DNA of 24,712 nt, taken from positions 1 to 24,712 of the forward strand of contig VIGQ01002270.1 in NCBI GenBank assembly GCA_009663005.1, written 5' to 3'. Of this stretch, positions 1 to 8,002 are shown in pieces (position 1 is the first letter of the stretch; every line of letters starts with the position of its first letter). The notes beneath the pieces were generated by a model. It worked only from the letters and a program-made list of their open reading frames with translations, was not told the DNA's origin and ran no database searches. Made by a program: the position numbers and the translations under genes. Origin of the DNA: Actinidia chinensis. Lineage: Eukaryota; Streptophyta; Magnoliopsida; Ericales; Actinidiaceae.

Positions 1-146
1 ACCAATGGTAAATAAACCAAGTTTGTAGTTGTGAAAAAACTCAAATTTTAGAGGGCCAGAAGAGAAGTGAAGAGTTCCTATTCGGAACTTTGAGAGTCAC
101 GGCAGTGGAGCCTTTTGGGGTAACCGAAGACCTCCCATGAAATCCA
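1..146 (-). pseudogene. RFS6-like: RFS6-like coding exon 12, partial at window edge
   Basis: In shifted frames it reads RLP, KGSTAVTLKV, IGTLHFSSGPLK and, at the very edge, a possible FxxIG, matching the [20 protein letters not shown] and SPLK and FAPIGL blocks of DIN10-type C-terminal domains. The acceptor is not clear; the start is placed near 146 from the homology. The exon runs on beyond position 1. Confidence 0.75.
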
Positions 147-232
147 CAGCAGAAACATCTTGAGACAAAATATGTTTTCATTTCAAGAACTTAATTCTTT
201 TTTTTTTTAAAGACACACAGAGGTTATATTAA

Positions 233-309
233 TTACGACAACAGAGTTGCCGGTGGAGAGAGATATACCATGCCGAGAGATGCCGAGTTAGATATACACA
301 CAGATTATG
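233..309 (+). repeat. Direct repeat copy A in the last intron
   Basis: It shares TTACGAC, then GGTGGAGAGAGATAT, GATGCCGAGT and AGATATACACACAGATTATG in the same order with copy B at 751-828. The spacing differs by a few bases. Confidence 0.7.
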
Positions 310-750
310 GTGGGTGGTGGTCTGTGTGGATTGGCTCAAACTCTCCAATTTGGATTGGTTTCAAACTCTCCAATTTGGAGGGTTTCAAACCTTGTTTTGG
401 ATTGACTTCACTTTTTTTTGGATTGGAATCAAGTCCTTGTTGGATTTGACTTCTATCACTTTTGGCCTTAAAAGGCTGAAAGTCCCAGCAGGATATGGAT
501 AATGAGATTAGAAGAGTAGCTATAGAAAATTTGGTTTATTTTCTTTCTCTTTTCTGTTGAGAGAGGAAAGCTGAAAGTTGTATCGGTTTCTCCATAATAG
601 TAAAACTCTGCCACCCGAGGACGTAGGCACTTTTCCGAACCTCGTAAATCATTGTGTTAGTGTACGGGTTATCTGTGATTGGTGTGACTTGGTTGTTGAC
701 GATTTACGGCACAACAGGTGGGGTGGGTGGGTGGGTGATATATATATATA

Positions 751-828
751 TTACGACCACAGAGTACACGGTGGAGAGAGATATTAACATTGCCTGCAGA
801 TGCCGAGTAGATATACACACAGATTATG
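751..828 (+). repeat. Direct repeat copy B in the last intron
   Basis: Partner of the copy at 233-309, in the same orientation and about 518 bp away. It is preceded by a short TA run. The pair could be terminal direct repeats of a small element or a local duplication. Confidence 0.7.
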
Positions 829-1051
829 TGTGTGGGTGTATTATATTATATATATATATCTTCATTTCAAGAAGTGACACTGACTTTGTAGCCCATACAA
901 TGTGTAAGTGTGTGAGTCTCATATTCAATCTTGAGAACAATTCCACTGAAATTTTATTTCACAAATATTGCTTCAATTCAAACCTCCAAGACGTAGGATG
1001 CGAAGAATACTATTATACTGAAATAAGGAAGCAATTAGAGAGCAAAATTAC

Positions 1052-1274
1052 CTGATATCTGTGGGCAATTAAACACTTTCCCCATTCCAATCTGGGCTAG
1101 CAACGGGAGTGAGGGCAATCAACATCAGTGGCTTGCAAGAGAACAGTGAGAGGTACCAGGAGATTCATCGTGGATACGAGCGTATTCGCAACCTTGCACC
1201 AACCAGCTCCTTGGCCAGTTGAAGATGCCAACCACACCCGTGCATTTGTTCAACGTTCCAAAATTTTGAGCAAG
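1052..1274 (-). pseudogene. RFS6-like: RFS6-like coding exon 11
   Basis: AG acceptor at 1276-1275. It reads LNKCTGVVGIFN, then in a second frame GAGWCKVANT, then back in the first frame IHDESPGT, and later SPDWNGESV. These are the NKFTGVVGVFNCQGAGWC, IHDxSPGTLTGS and DWxGDS blocks. It ends at a GT donor (1051-1050). Confidence 0.88.
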
Positions 1275-1359
1275 CTGTAGAAACATTAACATGAAGATCC
1301 AATTTTTGGTATATAATCACAAACACTAGAGTAGAAGGCGGGATTATGAGATCACAAAC

Positions 1360-1494
1360 CTGATTCCGTCTCTAGCTGATCAACAAAAAGGCAGTCACGG
1401 GGGGCTTCCAGGCAATTGGGCACGAAGAACCAACCCATAGGGGAGGAAAAAGTTCTTCAAAAGCTCAAAAGTTGTGGTGTTGCCAGGCTTGTCA
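1360..1494 (-). pseudogene. RFS6-like: RFS6-like coding exon 10
   Basis: It opens with DKPGNTT and FELLKNFFLPYGLVLRA, then after a shift inside a run of C reads RDCLFVDQLETES. These match the SDKPGxHNFxLL, LPDGSVLRAxLPGRPTRDCLF block of the family. GT donor at 1359-1358; acceptor taken as the AG at 1496-1495. Confidence 0.88.
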
Positions 1495-1595
1495 CTATCC
1501 AGTCAGAAACAAGCGATTAAAGCTCATTAGATAATAATCGCAGAATACATATTTAAGCTTCGAAAGGAAACAAACAGGTTGATGAATGTAAATAC

Positions 1596-1665
1596 CTGAA
1601 CATAAATTGGACATCCTCCCAATCTGATCGAGCCGCTGCTGATAATCTGCAGCTGGGTGCAGAAT
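1596..1665 (-). pseudogene. RFS6-like: RFS6-like coding exon 9
   Basis: A perfect TTTTTTGCAG acceptor precedes ILHPAADYQQRLDQIG, matching the SLHPAAEYHAAARAVGG block. In another frame the end gives GCPIYV, the expected continuation. GT donor at 1595-1594. Confidence 0.85.
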
Positions 1666-1834
1666 CTGCAAAAAACAAACAAACATATTCATCGGAGTAT
1701 TCGTACACGTGTGGATCTGTATTGTGGAAACTCCACTACAGTTGTTTGTCTAGTTGATTGTAATTACATCATACATAAATTGCCTACTATGTTTGAAAAA
1801 AAAACAACTGCAACTTATTTGGTGTTACAATTAC

Positions 1835-2449
1835 CTGGACAGGTCCCAGTCGGAGTCGGGATTGCATTAAAATCTCCAAGGGAATATAGGGAGTTGTACG
1901 CAAATTGAAGAGTGTGAATGGGGTGAGAAGCGGGGGTCACGAGGGATTAGAATAGAAATCTATTCAGAAGCTCTCACCAAGAACGTCTGCTTGGCACTGT
2001 AGAATCCCATCGGTGTTTGATTATGACACATGCAGCGATGGCTGCAACCATTGTCTTGGGAAAGTTCCGCGCAATGGAGGCCTTCGAGGGCCTGATGATA
2101 GGCACGAGATGTGAGGAGAAGCAACTTCTGCCACCGTGACCGGCCCCCGAGAAGAGTTTCGATAATGTTCTGCAAATCAACCGTTTGACCTCCATCTACT
2201 CCACAGAAGACAGGTAGGTGTGATGAAGCTCCGTTGTTGTAAAGTTGAAGAACTATTTGGGTGCACTAAGCCCAGCCCATGCACCCACAAAGGGAATGTC
2301 CATGACTATTGTCTGGCGGGTTTCCTGTTACCCCTGGAGACGAATGGATAAGCCACAAGCAGAGTCGTAGTGCTCCATAACAGCAGCCATGCTGGCTTTA
2401 CTCCACCCCAGTAGTAGTAACCAGCTAGAGGCATGCCATAGTAGACATA
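1835..2449 (-). pseudogene. RFS6-like: RFS6-like coding exon 8 (catalytic region)
   Basis: This is the largest exon. In order it shows [64 protein letters not shown] and, in shifted frames, AYNSL. The aspartate of TVDLQN is the position of the GH36 nucleophile and is retained. The RAS-D region that should carry the acid/base aspartate is interrupted by extra bases. The exon is 615 bp, whereas the homologue, from memory, needs about 550, so it has a net gain of bases. Splice sites AG (2451-2450) and GT (1834-1833) are intact. Confidence 0.88.
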
Positions 2450-2767
2450 CTACAGTAAAAAATGAACTAAGACATTTAACATGTTGCACATAGCAACATT
2501 ATCATGTCTACTACCGCCATAAATATATTTTCCTGTGTCCTCATTGGAGTGAGAAGAAAACGTTAGTATGCCTGTACAAACAGAATGATAAGAGCATCAA
2601 AGGTTTTTAAAATATTACTTTCGATAATCTCCTTAGAATTATTTTTTCAGTCTTTACCCAGAAGGGGCTCTTAAACGAAAGAAAGGTTTGTTTGCAGCTA
2701 AGTAAGTTGTCCCGAAAGGAGGAAAAACATTCCATATGGGGTAACAAAACCAAGCTAGGCCACTTAC

Positions 2768-2894
2768 TTGACATCGTGGTGCTGCCTGCTTGGACTTCAT
2801 CACAACAATTTCAGGCCGGGGACATGTGATCCTTCTTCCATTCTTTTGGAACTTCCTCATTCTCATTATTCCCTGTCAGTCTGTTAGCCAAAAC
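2768..2894 (-). pseudogene. RFS6-like: RFS6-like coding exon 7
   Basis: AG acceptor at 2896-2895 with a good pyrimidine tract, GT donor GTAAGT at 2767. It reads ANRLTGNNENEEVPKEWKK in the phase set by exon 6, then meets a stop. The rest, in shifted frames, recalls the GLKxVVDExKQxH helix. The 127-bp length is as expected. Confidence 0.85.
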
Positions 2895-3145
2895 CTGCAA
2901 GATCACATTGAAAAACAAATCAACTAGATGTTAGATTGAGACTATGCCACGCACTGTCCAACAATATAAATGATCACACCCTCCATGTGCAACTACTCTA
3001 CTCGACAAACATTCAGTTGCAATCCATGTTATAGTTTTCACACTTTGAGTGCTTATCTAAATCTCGAGTAACAGGATTGATACAACGTTTAGTTCACCAC
3101 AATGTTATTGGTTCCAAGGCGATAAGAAAGTGGGAAGTATCTTAC

Positions 3146-3251
3146 TGCGAATCCTTCTTGCACAACACAATTGCTGTCCTCTGCTGCAGCACCAATTTTG
3201 CCAACGTCATTCTAATGATAGAAATCGTGGAGGAGCACCCCATATGACAAG
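3146..3251 (-). pseudogene. RFS6-like: RFS6-like coding exon 6
   Basis: AG acceptor at 3253-3252, GT donor at 3145-3144. One frame reads GAPPRFL; after a shift it reads KIGAAAEDSNCVVQEGFA. Together they match the EGGTPPRFLIIDDGWQQI and ENCVVQEG blocks of the homologue. The IIDDGW part is scrambled by small indels. The 106-bp length is about as expected. Confidence 0.85.
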
Positions 3252-3343
3252 CTTTGCAATGATAGTTACAACATAGCTTAGTAAGCTAAATTTTGTGATG
3301 ATTATGATATCATATATAAAACCATCAAGCCATAGTTGAAATC

Positions 3344-4208
3344 CTAGTTATAAAAACCGAACTGGGACGAACGGCCCGGTTCAACGTTGAACCGGGAACC
3401 GGACATGGAACCGGTACGGTTTAATTAAAATACCGAAATGCATATACGCGGATTGAACCGGCCGTAACCGGCCGGTTTTGAAAAACATGACCGGCCGGTA
3501 TTTAGTGAACCGGCCGGTTTTGAAAAAGTAAGAAACACACAAATATTTTTAAAAAACACAAATATTTATGGCCTAGTGGTTTTTTAATTTTTAATTTTTG
3601 GGTTTTTTAGATTGTTTTTGATTTGGTATTTATTTAGCTAGTAATTTTTAAAACTTTTTTTTTAATAAAAATAAAAAATTGAGTCAATTAAAAAATGTAA
3701 AATCACTATCTTTTAAATATTTATTATTTATAATTAGATATACGAGATCGTATTATCAAAAAATAATCTAATGTAAAAAATAAAAAATAAAGATAAAAAA
3801 TAGAAAAGTATAGGAAGAAAAATAAAAACAATAAAGGCAAACACAATAATGCACCATTATTATCTTAATATGCACATTATTGACAATTTTACTTTTTTCT
3901 TTTAAATATAAAATACCAATCAGTAATAGTTTAAAATATAATTGAAAAGAAAAAGAAATCATCTTGAATATTTTTATAATTATATATTTTTTATTTTTTT
4001 TATAGGTTTTATATTTTGTACTTATGTTGTCAATTATTGTATAAAAAAGAGTAATCTTTTATCCATTTATAATTTTTTTATGATTATTTTTATTTAAATA
4101 TATTTTTATTAGTTATTTATTATATACCGGTTGAACCACGGTTGAACCACTGAACCATTGAACCGATGCCTGACCGGTTCAATCATCCGGTTCGGTTCTA
4201 TAACTATC
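3344..4208 (+). mobile_element. hAT-like MITE, copy 1 (865 bp)
   Basis: The ends are inverted: CTAGTTATAAAAACCGAAC on the left and, reversed, GATAGTTATAGAACCGAACC on the right. The termini are rich in AACCGG and TTGAACC repeats; the middle is AT-rich and non-coding. TTGAAATC (3336-3343) and TTGAAAAC (4209-4216) flank it and match at seven of eight bases, which suggests an 8-bp target duplication and so the hAT superfamily. That superfamily call is inference. Confidence 0.8.
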
Positions 4209-5051
4209 TTGAAAACCCACCATGTTCACAACCCTACTTCCGAAGTCTTCTGCCAAATTTCACAGGGTGTGTTGAATTTGGGATGCTCGTGAACAGTACT
4301 TTGAATTGCAGCATGCTAAAAAACACCTCTTTTTACGCGTATCTCAGTTTGAACTAAATGCCTCGGTTTCACACGGGGCCATACTCCTAATATCACAAAT
4401 TCACACCATGACCCCCCCAGATTTAGATGTATTATGTTGTGGTCCCCTGCATTGTCCTTTTCTTACCATTCCATCCGAACTGTATATCATACTTTACACT
4501 ACTCTTTGACCAAAATTTCAATTTTTAACATCCATGGGGTTTGGTTCAAAAGTCAGGCTTCGGATTTTGTCTCCCAATTTCTGAGTTTTGAATCTTGGCC
4601 GGACTATCATTTGAGGCATTACCATAAGATTGGTAAATGAGTTTTTTTATGTCAAGACAAACCGAATTCAGTATTTTGAAGTTGTCATTCGAACCCTCAG
4701 CATGCGCCAATACGTAGTTCTACACTTACCACGCTATATGTGTTGAATTGATGTAACAATCACAAAAAAACCGATGAAATGCAGCCAATCTGTAAGCAAA
4801 TCACTTGGGCATTTTCAATGGGCTACATCCATTATCAAAGACGGTAATTTGCACAAATCATTTGGGCTTTGGGCTTCTTCCATCATCCTGTAATTAATTC
4901 ACAAGATTTGGAAAGTCAACCCTTGGCCGACGTTTACATTGACTACAATCTCGATATATGTAAGCTTTGGTCTAACTACTTTTTTTTTTTTTTTTTTTAA
5001 ATTTTTCTTGCTGATTTAAATAGGCAATTATGGCCTTTAATGACTCATAGG

Positions 5052-5534
5052 CATAGTTATTAAAAACCGGACCGAACCTGCCGGTTTTCAACCCGTTCAA
5101 CCGTGAACTAAACCTGTTTTCGGTTCAACTATTTTTACCGGAAATGCAGCGAACCGGATTGAACCGATTTAACCGTTCGGTTTTTTTTATCGAATCGGCC
5201 GGTTTTTTTAAACCGGTTGAACCGGCCGTTTTTTTACAGAAAAATTAAAGTTTAATTTTTACAGTTTTGACCCCAAAATTTTGAATTGCAGTTTTAATTT
5301 TTACACTTTGACCCCAAAATTTTGAATGAATTTTTATTTTTTAATAGTTTTTACTATGATTAATTTTTTACCATTGAATGAGTAAAAAATATTTTTTATT
5401 ATTTATAATAAAATATAATTTTACTATTTAATTAATTATAAATCCGGTTGAACCGGTTGAACCGTGGTTGAACCAGTGAACCGTGAACCGTGCCTTTGAC
5501 CGGTTCAATGTCCGGTTCGGTTCTGATAACTATG
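5052..5534 (+). mobile_element. hAT-like MITE, copy 2 (483 bp)
   Basis: Ends CATAGTTATTAAAAACCGG and, reversed, CATAGTTATCAGAACCGAAC. The right end is the same as copy 1: TTGAACC repeats followed by GACCGGTTCAAT, TCCGGTTCGGTTCT. It has the same orientation as copy 1, a shorter middle, and an internal direct repeat of about 38 bp (5250-5329, core GACCCCAAAATTTTGAAT). I found no clear target duplication. Confidence 0.78.
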
Positions 5535-5571
5535 TTTGAAATAACGATTTAGTACTCCCTTTAATATTTAC

Positions 5572-5664
5572 CTTTTAAGGGCCCTCTCAACGCCTCGGCT
5601 GTGTGACATTCAGTGTAAAAGGCATCCCATGTGCACCAGCCAAACCAGTCAATAAAGAAGGCAA
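5572..5664 (-). pseudogene. RFS6-like: RFS6-like coding exon 5 ([11 protein letters not shown] block)
   Basis: An uninterrupted frame gives [17 protein letters not shown], the most diagnostic block of the raffinose synthase family, at the start of the catalytic barrel. The donor is GT (5571-5570). No AG lies directly upstream of the expected first codon; the sequence there ends in TGTG, so the acceptor seems changed. The next intron is the 2.3-kb one holding two MITEs. Confidence 0.9.
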
Positions 5665-5749
5665 CACAGACAAACACCACAGATCACTTTAGAAACCCCA
5701 TCTTTCCAAGTGATGTGTCGCATAAAGCAAAAAAGGAGGTACTTCCTAC

Positions 5750-5797
5750 CTTTTTCTCTTCGCGATGACGGAAAATTGCATGTGCTTTTTCCAAGCT
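5750..5797 (-). pseudogene. RFS6-like: RFS6-like coding exon 4 (short)
   Basis: The frame reads SLEKAHAIFRHREEKK and then a GT donor (5749-5748), matching the family's VEKHMQTFHHREKKK helix. The acceptor is taken as the AG at 5799-5798; a start some ten bases further upstream is also possible. The end after the lysine run agrees with the homologue's intron position. Confidence 0.75.
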
Positions 5798-5941
5798 CTG
5801 TTTCATGATATCGATTACAATGAAGTAGGTCTATTTTATGTTGACTGATAAAACCCACAATAATCACATAGATAACTAGTATTCAAGATATTTTACAATA
5901 AATCACCAATTTTTCAATGCATTGAAAAGGGACGTACTTAC

Positions 5942-6022
5942 AGCCTGGTGACGACTTCAAAAGGATGGGTCCCAGCATGCATGTAATAAGGGAAAGTCCT
6001 TGTTTCGTTCAAGCATTGTCTC
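5942..6022 (-). pseudogene. RFS6-like: RFS6-like coding exon 3
   Basis: An AG acceptor sits at 6024-6023 and a GT donor at 5941-5940. The frame reads YYMHAGTHPFEVVTRL, matching the family's YVHAGTNPFEVI block. The start of the exon (DNAVE) continues the ESG end of exon 2. Confidence 0.85.
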
Positions 6023-6301
6023 CTGCAATGAAATTACACCCAAACCACTGGTCGTTTTGTTTTTTTCGACTCGTCCTTCCTACATTTTCTTTCCCAAGTT
6101 CAATAAGCTCCATTACTTGATTCCTTTGAATTGATAGGGTGGTCGATTCATTCTCCGGCTCGGTTTGTGTTTGCGTAATGCCAGCTCCACCCCACCATAT
6201 TGGACGTTAATCGTTCTGTATTTGATAGCTGGGATGGGACTGATTTAACATAAGACATTCCTTAGGTAAAATGTGCACCTAAATGCCCATGATCTACTCA
6301 C

Positions 6302-6544
6302 CACTCTCGAGGCAAAATCTCTAGTTTCTTTCTTGTCGTTGCCCTGGAGAACAGCACGGAATGGCCTAGGCGAGGAGGAAGACGGTGTTATGGTTTTTTG
6401 GGCTATCATCATTTTCCCTTCAGGTGGTGTCTTGCTCTCCACAAGCATGAACTTGGTCTCAGAGGAATATCCTTCCACACGTGCCCATTCTCTGAGTCAC
6501 CACCCCTAGCTTGAAGCGGAAACAACACATGAAATCGCAGACCA
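6302..6544 (-). pseudogene. RFS6-like: RFS6-like coding exon 2
   Basis: It starts after an AG acceptor (6546-6545) and ends at a GT donor (6301-6300). Frame-hopping reads GLRF, MCCFRFKL, TQRMGTCG, SETKFMLVESK, TVFL, PFRAVLQGND and LESG, covering the N-terminal beta-sandwich part of raffinose synthases. At 243 bp it is close to the length I expect for this exon, so insertions and deletions nearly cancel. Three frames are needed to cover it. Confidence 0.85.
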
Positions 6545-7814
6545 CTGTTACAGGGAAGGTAATTTAAAATCTTCTGACACAGTCCAGTTTCTTGTTTACA
6601 CAAACTCAATGATCACCTCCAGGCCAAATGATTCAAGACAACACATACCATAAACCAAGTTGTAAAAACATGTGGCTTAAGTGTGAACATGTAAACATGT
6701 TGAAATTAATGTAAGCTTTGAAGACACTAATGTAAAAGTAGGAGACTGAATTTGGAAAGAGTTAGTCAGGAGTATTTGACGGCCCTAGCATTAATGTCCA
6801 AACCCCATACAATACCGAAGATAAACATAAACACCCATCCGCGCCATTTTTTAGTTCTCGGGGCTTTCAGAACTTGTGAATTATCTGTCACTATTGTTTC
6901 ATCAAGTTATCGTAACAGAAAATCAACGCATCTCAACCAATCGAATTTGTATTGAAGTACATTAGCACTCGAAAAAGTACCATGATATGGCAGCCCGTGT
7001 ATTTAACAACAAAATTGAATCACTTTTGCTTCCAAAGTACAAGAATACTACCAAGAATTCGTATTAATAAGACTAACTAATACTGATTTATTTCCCTTTT
7101 TTTCCGGATCACCAGCAAATTCACCAGTGACGTTACACTTCTCAACGGGACAACATTTCCAGAGATGATGCCCATCATACGACGAGTCCCTTAAATTGAT
7201 GGATAATGAGGACCATCAAAAAATGATGGGATTAAATTTCTTTTTTACGGGGGATTGTGGTTTTGATGAATGAACATCAGTTCACTTGATAATTGGCCAA
7301 GTATGAAAGGTTTCTAAAGCAACATCCTTTTTTTTTGTGCTGAAGTCACAATCATCTCGTAGCCCATGGACACTATCAAGAACAGACAAGCTACGCACTT
7401 CCCTTGTCATATCCGGTTATATGCTTGTTTAGATACAAAAACATGAATACATTTCATGTAAGACAGAAAGCAACACTATGAATTTATTTAGTGATGATAG
7501 CTTCTTCTATAATCTATATTCGGACTTTGGGAGAATAAGCATAGTGCACTCCGTCCATTAAACTAGACGCCTTAACATAATGCATGTGCCGATTCAGAGT
7601 ATGCCTAGTGGCCTGTTTTGTTGACGTCATATTATATAATTTATATTTTTACTCATTTCCCTAGGGTTGAAGGATATTTTACTAGGAAGCATAATATTTT
7701 CAATTTTTTTATTTATAGATGCATTAAGTTTATTGGTAGTAAATGCTAACGGATAAAACCACAAAGAACACAACACAATAGCAAGCAAATTCATTAAAGA
7801 AGTTTCGTTTCTAC
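6545..7814 (-). other. Intron 1 of the RFS6-like gene
   Basis: This 1.27-kb stretch lies between exons 1 and 2, with GT and AG ends. It is AT-rich with no coding match, and I see no transposon termini or long repeat in it. Confidence 0.65.
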
Positions 7815-8002
7815 CTCTAGACGCCCATGGAAAGACATGAGGCTTTTTGCTATTATCAGCGTGGCACTCAAGAAAGCACCGGTCGACAAGGCTCCACCTG
7901 AGCCCGGAGTCCAGAACACTGTTATCGGGCACACCCTTCAGTATGTCTTTCCATGAACACAGGTCCTCCAATCATTGACAGAGATGTTCTGAGTACCGTC
8001 AT
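7815..8002 (-). pseudogene. RFS6-like: RFS6-like coding exon 1 (start codon)
   Basis: The ATG (complement of 8000-8002) opens MTVLRTSLSMIGG, like the short N-terminus of DIN10-type proteins. After a one-base shift the frame reads LKGVPDNSVLDSGLR, matching the family's TILTGVPDN block, and further on NSKKPHVFP. The exon ends at a GT donor (7814-7813) after the HVFP block, where the homologue also has an intron. The ATG is chosen because homology begins just after it and the residues upstream are unlike the family. Confidence 0.8.

Larger units (their letters stand above)
147..1051 (-). other. Last visible intron of the RFS6-like gene, with repeated segment
   Basis: This stretch separates exons 11 and 12. 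It has no coding match. It carries two direct copies of a segment of about 77 bp (see the repeats at 233 and 751), short GT- and AT-rich runs, and a short direct repeat around ACTCTCCAATTTGGA at 331-380. Inside it, at about 600-650 on the minus strand, a motif like ATTTACGAGGTTCGG then CTACGTCC resembles a dispersed plant repeat I have seen before but cannot classify. Confidence 0.5.
3252..5571 (-). other. Intron 5 of the RFS6-like gene, expanded by two MITEs
   Basis: This 2.3-kb intron lies between exons 5 and 6 and is the longest within the coding part. About 1.35 kb of it is the two related MITEs. The rest (4217-5051 in particular) shows no coding match and includes an 18-base T run near 4981. 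The remaining intron sequence without the MITEs is about 970 bp. Confidence 0.7.
1..8002 (-). pseudogene. RFS6-like: Raffinose synthase family (GH36) gene, DIN10/RFS6-like; frame-disrupted and cut by the left window edge
   Basis: Twelve minus-strand exons lie in the order expected for plant raffinose synthase / seed-imbibition proteins. The family moves galactose from galactinol to sucrose, or acts as alkaline alpha-galactosidase, in the cytosol. Seen motifs: LKGVPDN (exon 1), MCCFRFKL and PFRAVLQGND (2), HAGTHPFEVV (3), [14 protein letters not shown] (5), NCVVQEG (6), MEHYDSA and the nucleophile-region [11 protein letters not shown] (8), HPAADY (9), RDCLF (10), GAGWC and IHDESPGT (11), GSTAVTLKV (12). 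The MCCFRFKL and TQRMGTCGKDIPLETKFML stretches are closer, as I remember it, to Arabidopsis DIN10 (RFS6) than to other paralogues. Every long exon changes frame repeatedly, so no intact protein can be read, yet all eleven GT donors survive. Family assignment is very secure. Whether it is a true pseudogene or an indel-rich assembly is open. The C-terminal end, about 100 residues in the homologue, lies off the left edge. Confidence 0.9.

Noticed and set aside
904..950. Possible LEYE block of the raffinose synthase C-terminus (KIEYE on the minus strand)
   Set aside because: The true counterpart (KGSTAVTLKV and SSGPLK) is found further along at 1-146, so this lies in the intron and is chance.
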